DNA from: Rehmannia glutinosa
Taxonomy: Eukaryota; Streptophyta; Magnoliopsida; Lamiales; Orobanchaceae
Assembly (NCBI GenBank): GCA_016081115.2
Contig: CM071932.1
Coordinates: 62,656,334-62,720,333, forward strand
DNA: 64,000 nucleotides
Reading direction: 5' to 3'
Shown here: in pieces, positions 1-10,168 of the stretch
Numbering within the stretch: position 1 is the stretch's first letter
How the letters are laid out: each line of letters starts with the position of its first letter
Translations under genes and position numbers: made by a program
Notes under the pieces: model-generated
What the model saw: the letters and a program-made list of their open reading frames with translations, nothing else
Database searches by the model: none
What the model was told of the DNA's origin: nothing

Positions 1-381
1 CTAGACTTATCTGAAGAACATATGCTCATTCATTAGGTGTCTTAATCTAACCTGGAAGAAAATAAAAAAAAATCAGACCAATATGAACAAGTATAAATCA
101 CGCATAAGTTCAAAATAGTGCACAGAATTATGAAAAGTATATTTTCAATTAAATATCTAAATATCAAAACTATATTTTCAAATAATAAGTTATATTTTTG
201 TGCTGCTTAAGAAACCGTGTGGCCACTGCAAATTCTTCAAAAATCTAAATACTAACACCACTAAAATTTTATAATAAATTTCTTAAAATTTTATTTCGGC
301 CAGAAACTCAAAATAATTAACAGATTTATGTCGGAAAAAAAATATATTACACTAAGACAGATAGAGATAATTAAAAAGTAC

Positions 382-977
382 CTTTATATCGTCCTTTTTT
401 GGCCCCTCGAAAAACAATTTAAGCTTCTGCAAATCGAAAAAAAAATTAGCATCAATAAAATCCATATATATCTATATATATACCACCAGCAAGCATTTTG
501 CAAATTTTTTCTTAAAAAAATGCAAATAAACTTAATTATAACAGATCTAAAGAATAGCAAATTTTCCTTTCAGCGTGATTATTTTGCCAATTAAAAACAA
601 TTGTAGCCTCTGCGAACCTAAATAATAACAACCGATCAAAACAAATTCGACGATCGTGATTATTTTAGGGGCCTAAAATACAAATTCCAGTTGTTAATAA
701 AAAAAAAATCTAAACATACATTTTTCTACCCAAAAGTGAGGAGTGAAACTATTTTCTGAAAATATTTTAACAGATCTGATGAACTCCAAACGAAATGAGG
801 TTTTTTTGTGTGTTAAAAAACAGATCTAAGTAAAAACACAAAAAACTGAAACAACATATATGAAAATTTAAATTAAAAAAATAGAAGGGATTTGAGAGAG
901 AAATACACATATATAGAAATGGAGAATAGTACCTTAGATCTAGATTTTTTTTTGCCGCTCAAGCAAGCCTTTACGCT
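382..977 (-). repeat. Array of 45-nt microexon-like units
   Basis: On the minus strand, units at 933-977 and 382-426 are each exactly 45 nt (15 open codons). Both are preceded by a pyrimidine-rich tract ending in CAG and followed by GTACT or GTACTT, so both look like spliceable microexons. A third relative at 565-609 keeps the acceptor-like TTCGCAG but lacks a GT donor, and a weaker one ends at 225. The translated units share the layout x-L-x-x-x-x-x-x-G-x-K-x. They may be duplicated exons of a leftward gene or merely repeated intron sequence. No family recognised. Confidence 0.3.
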
Positions 978-1179
978 CTGGAAATCGAAATAGTAACCAT
1001 GGATAACATATTTACAGAAGATAATATATTTGATTTCAGAAAAAAAATAAAAAAAGATGGATTTGACGATTTTTATTTTTTTCGAAATAATCTGTGGAAA
1101 CTCAAAATAAATGATTCGAGATTTGGGCCAAAAAAAAAGGGAAATCTTAGGTTGCAAAAAATTGTTTGAGGTTGGGAGA

Positions 1180-1516
1180 AGAAAATTATGGAACACTTCA
1201 TCGTTGTTTTTTACAAAGATGGAGATGGTTGCATTTTTGGAAAAACAGTGAAATGAGAAATGACGGAGAGATGGAGAGAAGAGAGAAATGACTAACCAGT
1301 GGCTGGTTTGCAAACCCTAACAGATAAATGTTATCCCCCTTGAAATATACACCGTTGATTAACATATGAGGTGTCATAATCTGGTGCACCAAAAATACAC
1401 GTGTATCTCTACCAAGCCACACAAGTGTTCATACTAAAATGAACTAAGCCGGGCTTGAATAATAAAAAATCGGTATTTGTAGATTAATTGGGCTTTGATA
1501 AAAATATAGTTGGGCC
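1180..1516 (-). promoter_or_regulatory. Candidate leftward promoter and leader (site II + telo-box)
   Basis: Read leftward, TGGGCC (1511-1516) and TGGGCT (1489-1494) precede the telo-box AAACCCTAA (1312-1320). A CT-rich leader-like stretch follows (about 1,300-1,240 on the minus strand). TGGGCY site II elements combined with a telo-box are typical of promoters of plant translation-related genes. No coding exon is certain between here and the window edge, so the gene, if real, would lie mostly outside the window. Confidence 0.35.
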
Positions 1517-1520
1517 TCAT

Positions 1521-2160
1521 CTATTTTACATTTTGGGTAATAAATAAGGATCAATTTCATTTCGGCAATTATTTTCAATAATTATTAAGAAATATAAAAT
1601 AGATTAGGATGTGTTTTTAAGATTTTTTTAATGTGCTGCATTAGTATTTTTTCTCTTATTATTTTATGTAGATTACATTCTCTGTTAATTCATTACTACA
1701 AAATATATTCTTAAATATAATTTGTGGGCTTTTCAATTTAATTGAACACTTTAATATTATTTAATTCAAATATTTTTTTTTTGACAAATGCGATTTTTTT
1801 TAATTATATGAAAAACGATTATAATGGATTAATTCTTAAGATTAATGTGAACTATATATTTTGAAATTATACTTTAAAATTTATAGATATCATTAATTTT
1901 AGTTGGAATATTATAAATTACAATATTTGTTTTAAAATTTTTCCAAAAATATTAATACTTTTTTACTATATTTGTCTAATAAAATTAATTTCTTAAATCC
2001 TGTATGCATATTAATTTCTTAATTAAAGTATGTACACATATTTTTTATTCTAATCCTTTTAAATTTTGTAACGGAAAATTTGAGAATATCAGAGCGACTA
2101 CCTACGAGAGTTATTTCTCATATTTAGTCGAGCAAAAATACTTGCGTACTATCAAGATCC
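1521..2160. other. AT-rich stretch without a recognisable gene
   Basis: Long A/T runs with no coding or structural signal I can support. The 5' end of the Helitron (a TC dinucleotide after a host A) should lie here or further left, but I could not place it. Confidence 0.5.
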
Positions 2161-2167
2161 CCGTTAA

Positions 2168-2829
2168 GTGCCATCACAAATGGTAATATCATTGCAAATC
2201 CATCTTCAACAATTACTTCTCAAGTTTCATCGAGAAATAAAACTTATCCTTTTCCGAGCTCCCGGCATAATGGCTTCACACAAGGTAAATTTAGCTTATT
2301 TTTATATTTTGAGATTAATATTATTGAATTTAAATCATAATTCATTTAATTTATTTCAATTTTTTATATATTTCTTTAACAGAAAACATGACACTATCCC
2401 AGAAAAGACCTCAGAAGTTACCTAATCGAGCTGCTTCTCAGGATACGCCCAACGAAATGGTTTATTCCTATTCAAAATCCGGCATTTGTGATATTACAAA
2501 TGGTATACTTAACGTTTTGTTGTTATGAATATAATAATAATTGTTATATACTTAATGTTTTATTATATTGCCTATATGAAATACTATTTAATGTTTATAA
2601 CAATATATTCCCTGACAGCCAACACTCAGAATCCAAATAGCAGTTTTTATCGTGCATCGGTTGGATCTTCGTAGAAGATTTCTAATTTTAAAACGATGAT
2701 TGATCTCACCATAGACGATCCCATCGAGACAACTATGAATGATAAAGAAGCTCGATCAAGCCATAGTAATATAGATTCAAACCTATGGCCATCTCAAATC
2801 AATGAGACATATACGGTGATAAACCTTGG
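2168..2829 (+). pseudogene. Upstream exons of the Helitron protein
   Basis: Three exon-like blocks are bounded by plant splice consensus: up to 2,284 (donor GTAAAT), 2,383-2,459 (after TTTAACAG, donor GTTTAT) and 2,619-2,828 (after CCTGACAG, donor GTGAGT). The last one contains an ATG at 2,696 that opens a frame into its donor, leaving one base of a codon that the next exon at 2,981 completes in phase. An in-frame stop lies upstream of that ATG, so either translation starts at 2,696 or the first exons are decayed. The conserved Helitron N-terminus starts only in the next exon. These blocks are low-complexity Ser/Asn-rich and not recognisable by themselves. Confidence 0.5.
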
Positions 2830-2980
2830 TGAGTGTAAATTATATATATAAAATTTATGGTGATATACTATGAATTTGTACAATATATATATATATAATT
2901 TGTTTGTGAAATTAGTTTAAGTAATTTATAGGATAAGATTTTACTAATTAAAATTTATTAATTAATTTGTAAATTGACAG

Positions 2981-5321
2981 ATTATTGGGATATCGGTGAT
3001 GCAACCTATAGGTGTCAGTTTTGTGCGGCCATGTTTTGGTACGATGAAAGAATAAACGCTCGAGTTAAATCCAATAACCCGCAATATTCTCTTTGTTGCA
3101 GTCATGGGATTATCCAGCTTCCTACCTTAAAGCAACCACCTTTTTTTGCTTCGAGAATTATTGTTTGGTGATAATGAAAGAAGCAAACACTTTCAAGATA
3201 ACATTAGATCTTATAACAACATGTTTTGTTTCACATCTATGGGAGGTAAGATCGACAACGACATAAACAGAGGTGGTGGACCTCCGGTCTTTCGAATGTA
3301 TGGGCAGAACTATCATCTAATTGGTAGTTTATTGCCGTCCGACGGTTCAACTCCAAAATTTGCACAGCTTTACATATATGATACTGAAAATGAAGTATCA
3401 CATAGATTAAAATCAGTCAGGTTTGTTTTATTTTAATTCTTAAAATATAGATATTGGCTACTATTTTAATATATTTTGTGTCATGCTAATGCTTTTTTTA
3501 TTTATTCAATATTCAATTTTGAAGGCAAGGAAGTGAAACAAATAATCTCCATGAAGATATCGTTATTGGACTTAAAGAAATGCTTGATGAACATAATGTT
3601 TTGGTAAAAACATTTAGAATGGCGAGAGAAAAGATTCAAGAATGCCAACATTCAGATGTTAGATTGCGGCTTATTGGTAAAAGAGCTGCAGATGCCCGAA
3701 CATATAATTCGCCTTCGTGTTCTGAAGTGGCAGCTTTGATTGTTGGTGATTTTGATGAAGCTTTAGGGGATAGAGATATCATGATCGAGACAAGAACTGG
3801 TCTACTGAAGCGAATAAATGAGATGAATGCTTCGTACTTGGCATTACAATACCTATTGTTGCTGCCTTATGGTGAAGATGGTCTCAGAGAAGACATCCCA
3901 TTCTCGGACCTCAAGAAGACAAACAGTACAAGAGGAAGGAAAACAGTTAGTGTTTGAGAATTTTTTTCATATCGTATGCACGAAAGGGAAAATGAACCTT
4001 TCGATTGTGTCGTCAAGGCGATTATTCCAATAGTTTGTTGTTGATGCTTATACGATGGTCGAATCGTAGCGATTAAAATATGTACGTTTGAATCGAAGAA
4101 AAGTTGCGTGTTGATATGTATAGGGTCTTGCAGATCTTTGTGTTTCGTGGAGACATCGAACCCAACACACAAGGAAAGCGAATTATCTTACCTTCGAGTT
4201 TTACTGGGGGTGCTCGATACATGATACAAAATTATCAAGATGGAATGGCGATATGTCGGTGGGCTGGTTATCCTGATTTATTCATTACATTCACCTCCAA
4301 TCCAAAATGGCTGGAGATTGTTCGCTTCCTTGAGAGTAGAAAACTTAGTGCCGAAGACCGTCCATATATTATTTGCTGAATTTTTAAAGTGAAGCTTGAT
4401 GCTCTTATCAGGGATCTTCGTCATAACGAAATATTTGGAAAAGTTGTCTTAGGTTATAAAAAATTAAGTTTATTTTTACTATATAACTTTTAATTTTAAT
4501 ATTTGGTCAATTCTAATTCAATTCGTTGTTTTTTTTGTTTTGTGCTTTACAGTGATATACACCATAGAATTTCAGAAACGTGGATTGCCTCATGCCCACA
4601 TTTCCCGCTTCTTTTTTCGCCAAAGAGGCTAAGTATCCAAATGCAGAAGATATAGATAAAATCATACCGGCTGAGATACCCGATGAAAACGATGATCCGT
4701 GCTATTATGCTGCGGTTAGAGACTTCATGGTTCATGGTCCATGTGGCGATGTAAGGAAAAGTTCTCCGTGCATGGCCGATGGTCGTTGTATGAAGCATTT
4801 TCCAAAAACGTTTGTTGATGCTACTTCAATCGACGAAGAAGGTTACCCGAGATACAACCGTAGAAATAATGGCAGAGTTATTGAGAAAAATGGCGTCCCT
4901 CTTGACAATAGATTTATTGTGCCGCATAATCATCGATTATTACTTAAGTACGGGGCTCATCTTAATGTAGAATGGTGTAATAAGCCACGGTCAATAAAAT
5001 ATTTATTCAAGTATGTCAATAAGGGCCATGATCATGTAACTGCATCATTCTATCAGAGCAGCGGTGATGAAGACACTGGAAAACCTATTGACGAAGTGAA
5101 CATGTATTACGATTGTAAATATATTTCGTCATGTGAGGCAACATGGAGATTACTGGGATACGAGATGCAGTATAAATACCCTTCGGTTGAAAGGCTGAGT
5201 TTCCATCTGGAGAACGAACAGAGTGTCATTTTTCACGATGACGAAAGGATAGATGATGTTATTAACAAAAGCACCGTTAGAGAAAGCATGTTTTTGGCAT
5301 GGATGGAAGCCAACAAGATTT
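2981..5321 (+). pseudogene. Helitron Rep (replication initiator) domain, frameshifted
   Basis: The exon starting at 2,981 encodes the conserved Helitron N-terminal pattern beginning DYWDIGDATYRCQFC, with paired cysteines. The frame then breaks in a T-run near 3,140-3,147 and continues at 3,148-3,420. An intron of about 120 bp (donor GTTTGT) leads to 3,528-3,957, where TGA interrupts. Stops TAG and TAA and further shifts follow up to 4,104. 4,104-4,379 encodes the segment around FRGDIEPNTQGKRIILPSSF. After another intron, H-A-H of the HUH nickase motif is at 4,591-4,599, and a frameshift follows directly. 4,600-5,320 is open and includes KYLFKYVNKG, matching the catalytic tyrosine region. Coding stops where the Copia element inserts at 5,322. 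In active relatives Rep nicks and joins the element ends during rolling-circle transposition; this copy cannot. Confidence 0.85.
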
Positions 5322-5637
5322 TGTTTGATACATGTTTTTATCTTAATTTTGATGATTTTATTTTTACACGAAAACAATGTTTTTAATTGTTGTCCAAATA
5401 CTCCTAAATGATTTAAAATGTTTTTAATATTTTCCGGAGTATTTCTTCAAGTTTATTTTCAATTAAATTGGACAATGCTTTTAAATGATTTTATGTCAAA
5501 GTGTTTTTACATCCTAAGCTATGTTTCTAAATGTTGTCCTAATACTTCCGATCGTTCTAAAATGTTTTCACTATTTTTCGGAGTATTTCTTGGAGTTTAT
5601 TTTCGATAAAATATTGGACAACACTTTTTGTTTTGGG

Positions 5638-5876
5638 CCAACCGGTCGCCCTATAGGGCAACCCGCACCGAAGAGTACGTTGAAAGCGAGAAATTGGGCC
5701 TGGAGTGAAAAAAAAAGAGGTCGACCGGCCGCATCAGGCGTCGACCGGCCGCCAGGTGCGACGTGCACTGCAAGTTTTTTGTTGAAACAGAAACTCATAC
5801 TTTTCATCTCCTTGAGGCTTGGACCGGTTGAACATAGGGGTGACCGGTCGAACCCTACGTCGATCGGTCGCCCTGT
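5638..5876 (+). repeat. GC-rich palindrome block in U3 (S1 5' LTR)
   Basis: Repeated variants of CGACCGGTCG and GACCGGTCGCCC, plus the perfect 12-bp palindrome GCCCTATAGGGC at 5,648-5,659, inside an otherwise AT-rich LTR. Equivalent blocks: 11,744-11,983, 13,660-13,905 (reversed), 46,200-46,450 and 52,595-52,850. All lie upstream of the TATA box, so they are likely cis-regulatory and rich in CG/CHG methylation sites. Confidence 0.75.
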
Positions 5877-6078
5877 GTAAATTTGTGATACATTTTTTTC
5901 AACTCTATTTTACATGCGGCCGACCTATCTTTTGACAAAGACAAAAATCGACCGTTTGACAAACAGACATCTTTTCCTTAAAATGTGGGATTGATTTCTA
6001 ACAGCTATATTCTTGATTTTAATTGTATTTTTCAGATTTTCAATCCCCAAGAGGAGCCTATGCTTGATCAATCATCTC

Positions 6079-6088
6079 CTATAAATAG
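6079..6088 (+). promoter_or_regulatory. LTR TATA box
   Basis: CTATAAATAG, conserved at the same place in all family LTRs: 12,184-12,193, 46,663-46,672, 53,043-53,052, and reversed at 13,492-13,501. Transcription should begin about 30 nt downstream, placing the palindrome block in U3 and the hairpin array in the transcript. Confidence 0.8.
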
Positions 6089-6323
6089 AGGAAGTTTTGG
6101 AGCAACCAAGTGAACCATTGAGATACAACACAACAAGATACACTTCAAGCAAACACTTGTTCTTCATTGTCATTATTCTTGTTGTAATTTTGCCTAGCTT
6201 ATCACTTTCACATCCTTGAGGTCTAGGCTATTCTTGATTACACTTTGCACTCATATTGTAATATTCTTTATTGAGTTGTAATCTTGATTTTTGGTCATCA
6301 TTCAACACAAGACATCCTTGTGA

Positions 6324-6534
6324 GTATTCTTGTGGTAAGAATACACTTGGGTGATCTAGGTGATAGGTGTTTCAAGAGTGTGGTGCTCTTGAGGTGTTGA
6401 AGAATTTGGTATTCTTCAAGATTGAAGATTGTGGTGATCTTCAAAGGTGCCGTTGAAGGAAGATTGTGGTAATCTTCAAAGGGAGATTGTGGTAATCTCC
6501 AAAGGTGGTGTTGAAGAAGAGTGTGGTGCTCTTC
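6324..6534 (+). repeat. Seven-hairpin array with shared GTGGT loop
   Basis: Seven short inverted repeats in a row: 6,324-6,344, 6,372-6,392, 6,397-6,419, 6,422-6,444, 6,459-6,477, 6,482-6,500 and 6,516-6,534. Each has a 7-9 bp stem and the pentaloop GTGGT (TTGGT in the third). Stem sequences differ but stay complementary: GTATTCTT with AAGAATAC, GAAGATT with AATCTTC, GGAGATT with AATCTCC. Several stems close with a T-G pair next to the loop, a legal wobble in RNA. The position downstream of the TATA box puts the array in the transcribed leader. Confidence 0.8.
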
Positions 6535-6795
6535 AAGGTGTTGTAAGTTGAGTTTGTATTAATTTTGGTAATTAATAAAATTCTTTTTCTTTTTGAAATC
6601 CATCCCGGATATATTGGGGTGGTAGAGGATTAGGCCCTAGGTGGGTTGAACCTCTATAAATCGACGTGTGTTGTTTACATTCCGCACCTTTATTATTGTC
6701 TTTGAGCATTCGGTTTGAAAAAGAGGGAAAAATCGAAAAGATGGAGATAATCTATTCACCCCCTCTAGATTATTGTAGCCGCTTGGACTTACAAG

Positions 6796-6807
6796 TGGTA
6801 TCAGAGC
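6796..6807 (+). other. Primer binding site of S1
   Basis: TGGTATCAGAGC, complementary to the 3' end of initiator methionine tRNA, two bases after the 5' LTR. Usual for plant Copia elements; primes minus-strand DNA synthesis. Confidence 0.9.
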
Positions 6808-6808
6808 T

Positions 6809-7986
6809 AAATTCTTTGGCAAGCTCGTTTCACATCGCGAGTGAAGAGGAACGACGTCGGCTACGAATGAAGCTCATCTTACCGGCACCTCCACCACCAA
6901 GCCACCACTATTTGATTCCAAAAATTTTATTTTTTGGAAAGAAAGAATGGAATGCAAAAATTAGAAGCAATCTATGGAGTATTTGCAAATGAAAAGAGTC
7001 AAACAAAAGCATCTATTTCTCAAAGGGATACAAGCTCAAATCTAAGGAACAAGCCTCTTACAACTTCCAACTATGAAGAAGTTGAATATTGTTTTATGGG
7101 CATCGAAGAAGAAAATGAGGTATTTCTTAAACCCTCTACTTCCTATGATATTGTTATTCAAAATGATTATAGTGATTTGCAAAATGATTTTGATGATCTT
7201 CAAAATGAATTCCAAAATTTACTTGTTAAGTACAAAAATTTGAAAAAGGAATTCAATGATTTGAAAAATGAAAAGGATAGTTTATTTACTTCATATGAAT
7301 CACTATCATGTGCTCACACCACCACACTTGACAAGGTTAGAAATCTTGAAAAACAAAATAGTACTCTTGTTGAGAATATGAATAGCATGAAAAATGACTT
7401 ATCAAAATCAAACTTGAGTACCAATAAATTGCCCAATAATGTGAATGATGATGGCTGTGATAATTTGAATAGTGAACTTGATCTTGAGCCCAATATTGTC
7501 AAGCATATGAAAAAGAATCGAGTTCCTATGCATGTTAGTAATATTACTTGCTTTTATTGCGGTAAAAAGGGTCATACGGTAAATACTTGTCGGGCTAGAA
7601 ATAGCTCAAATTATCTTTGGAGACCTAAAAGTCTCAAGACTAATCCCAAAGGACCTAAACACTTGAGGGTACCACAAAACAATGTCATTTTAGGTACCCG
7701 GCGGATTAATAATCAAAGAAAATCCATGCCGCCAAAGAAACATCAAATGAACATCTCATTTGATCAAAGAAGGAGAAAACAAAGTCAACTTCCAAGAAGA
7801 GGATACAATCAAAAATGGGAAGAACACAATCCTTGGAAATGGCAAAGACATCAACAAGATGATTTTCCAAGAGAAAGACACTTTCGAAAAAGAAAAGGCC
7901 AAAATGCTTGGAAATGGAACAATTGGAGAAGCCATCATCAACAAGATGATTCTCAAAGGGGAAGATATCATCAAAAATGGGAATGA
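6809..7986 (+). pseudogene. Copia-type gag of S1, internally deleted
   Basis: The N-terminal capsid-like part is cut by a deletion: compared with S2, 223 bp corresponding to 47,548-47,770 are missing at about 6,953, which also shifts the frame. From 6,934 to 7,986 the frame is open: the end of the UBN2-type gag region (KLEAIYGVFANE), a long heptad-like coiled coil rich in L/N/K/D, a CCHC zinc knuckle at 7,549-7,590 (C-x2-C-x4-H-x4-C), and a basic tail rich in W, H, Q, R and K. Gag forms the particle that packages element RNA. No ATG is visible in the gag frame near the primer site in either S1 or S2, so the true start is unclear. Confidence 0.8.
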
Positions 7987-8830
7987 CACAACCCATGTAA
8001 TTGGCGTAATTGGTAAACCGTATCTCCCCATTTAAATATGCATTTTATTTAGTTAGTGTGCATGTTTTTATCCATGTCTAAATTGCAAATGAGTTCTCAT
8101 AATTTTATAATTAAGGTCCCCAATAAATATTTGAGTTTTTAAAATCTTTTGAAAATAAGACCTTGTTGTTTCTAAACTCTTATGTATTTTTGTAGCATAA
8201 GCATTCTTATTGTGATATCTTTTATTACTTGCTTATACTTGTGCTATTATTGCTTGTGCAATATTTGTTTGAGATTATATCTCATATTCATTGGATATTT
8301 CTTTATCAAGTTTCTTAAATCATCGAGGTATGTTCACTCGTATTTTTCTTAGAACTCGATATTATGTTTATGCACATGTCTTTCAAGATATTTCATTGGA
8401 ACCCCTTAAGTGCCCCTAAACGATTTTGTAATTTTTTTTTTAAAAAAGGGCACTACTCGTTAAGTCTCGATTTTCTCAAATATATGTTTTCCCAAAACCC
8501 GTATTTGTTGGACTTGGTCCAAAATTATCTTTTTGCAAAGTTTTAAAACTTTGCAAGGTGAAAAATCGAATTTTTGAAAAACCTGGAGAATGAAAAATTG
8601 AACTGGGACGGTCAAGGAAGGGGCGACCGGTCGACGTGCACCTCGACCGGTCGCCCAGGGTAATTTTTCATGTTAAAAACGGGTCTGTTCTTATTTTGAA
8701 ACAGAACACACAAAATCCCCCCAAACCCTTCGCAGCGCATATCACCCCCTTCTTCTAAAATCTTCAATTCTTCATCAATCTTTGTGATTCTTGTTGCTAA
8801 TCCACCTATTTTTGCAAGAATCTTACATAT
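7987..8830 (+). other. Intergenic leader between gag and ORF2, with a 14-bp-stem palindrome
   Basis: AT-rich spacer that ends in a short GC-rich island. At 8,621-8,634 and 8,643-8,656 the two arms GGGCGACCGGTCGA and TCGACCGGTCGCCC form a perfect 14-bp inverted repeat around 8 nt. It is the same CGACCGGTCG motif as in the LTR U3 blocks. It lies about 175 bp upstream of the ORF2 ATG, followed by a pyrimidine-rich leader. A degenerate equivalent occurs in S2 at 49,482-49,532. It may be an internal promoter or regulatory element. Confidence 0.55.
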
Positions 8831-10168
8831 ATGGCACCTCCAAGAAATTCCACCGATCAAAATCCCACTTCCAAGAGAAGAAATGACGGAAAGGGTTCTT
8901 CGAGAAATCAGCGAGAGGAAGCCGAACAAAGGGATATTCGAGCTGCCCAAAGGAACGTGGCTCAAGAACGTGATGACATTCAAAATCCCATACTCTCTCA
9001 GGCCCAAATTGCCGAGCTCCGCGGAACAATTTCGCTCAAAAATTGTCGTTGGGCGAAAAGTAAGAAATCTTTTATATCTTTAGCTCCCCATTCGAATAAT
9101 GTTCTAAATTTCATCAATAAATATGCGGAATGGTACTATGAAGATTTGGGAATGGGTGGAAAGTCGATTGCTCGGACTAAAATTTGTCATTTTAATTCAT
9201 TTGCTAATGAATATCCTACTATTAGAGGATTCTTTGAGGAACAAGGTTGGATGTTTTTATGGGAGCATGCATATGTTTTGTATGACGATGATATTATCCA
9301 ATATTTTTATGCAAATATGTGGGTGCAATATGATGATGATAGAAAGCCTATTGCGGTAAATTCGTTTGTAAAGGGACGTCACTTTAGGTGAACTCCTAAT
9401 GAAATTTGTCGGCTTCTACATGTTAGAGAAGGTGGTTGGGACTTTTTCTCTTGTGCTATTTGGAATGATGAAATGTTGGGGGTGTGTATGAGAGAAGTTA
9501 AGACTTATTTGGGCGTATGTCCAAAGTATTCATTATTGGCGATGACACTTGAGCACCAAATTTTATCTGTTATTGTCGCCTACTGTATTTGTGGAAAAGC
9601 GGGTAAAATGCCTAGCAACATGGACTATTTTTTGACTTATAAGATTTCTAGAAGGGAACCGCTTAACTTTGGCGCCATTCTTATTCAATGTCTAATTGAG
9701 TCTATCACTCAAGGAAAGAAGAAGTTTGTTATGGGCAATTGGATTTGTAAACTTCTTATACAATCGGGACTACCTTCGTCGGAGTGTAATTCAGAGGTAT
9801 TTCAAAATGACTTTGACATTGATAACATCTCCCAAATGGTCACTATGCGCAAGAATATGGACATCCGACCTACTAAAATGGCTAGAGGAAGAGGTCAAGA
9901 TTCCCCTGATCCAAACGACTTCTTTGATGATGCCGAGGCCGTGAGATTGGCGGAGGAAGGCGAATAGAGCAATCCGGAGGGTAATACCGGTGCTCAACCG
10001 CCTAGGAGGTACACCCAAGCCGAGTATGATGATCTTAGAACGTTTCATGAAGCTAGGTACGAGGCTTTGGAGCGAAAGACCTCCAAAATGCAAAAATCAA
10101 TCGGCAAGTTGAAGAAATTCATCAAAGATTTTATTCCCGGAATTTGCTTATCTTCGGACGAGGATTGA
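8831..10168 (+). pseudogene. S1 ORF2: putative plant transposon protein domain, two stops
   Basis: 446 codons from ATG (8,831) to TGA (10,166-10,168), interrupted in frame by TGA at 9,389-9,391 (Trp in S2) and TAG at 9,965-9,967. The N-terminus is short, basic and Arg/Gln/Glu-rich. The centre, with EYPTIRGFFEEQGW and FYANMWVQYD, resembles the domain annotated in plants as putative plant transposon protein (Transposase_32 type). The C-terminus has an acidic segment, a predicted helix and a Lys-rich end. No catalytic triad or zinc motif is evident. S2 has an ORF2 of exactly the same length. It occupies the place where pol would be. The role is unknown; the family name is from memory of conserved sequence pattern. 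Confidence 0.7.

Larger units (their letters stand above)
5322..6793 (+). repeat. 5' LTR of S1
   Basis: Begins TGTTTGATACATG and ends CTTGGACTTACA, 1,472 bp. Both ends are defined by comparison with the other three LTRs of the family and by the target duplication of S2. Order inside: AT-rich U3, GC-rich palindrome block, TATA box, hairpin array, then the U5 end just before the primer site. Confidence 0.9.

Noticed and set aside
328..594. 88-codon open frame on the plus strand
   Set aside because: AT-rich low-complexity Lys/Ile/Phe composition, overlaps the microexon-like units on the other strand, no motif.
873..1422. Minus-strand open frames of 146 and 74 codons
   Set aside because: Phe/Ile/Ser-rich composition expected from AT-rich DNA; they span the candidate leader and intron, not a recognisable protein.
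5521..5880. Open frames across the LTR palindrome block (also 11,627-11,937, 13,620-13,958, 46,163-46,552)
   Set aside because: They arise because CpG palindromes lack stops; Arg/Gly/Pro translations differ in frame between LTR copies.
6324..6534. CRISPR-like array interpretation of the regular short repeats
   Set aside because: Units are hairpins with variable stems and no unique spacers, in a plant LTR; nothing CRISPR-related is present.
7706..8035. Overlapping frames opposite and beside the gag tail
   Set aside because: Shadows of the repeat-rich gag C-terminus; no independent start context or motif.
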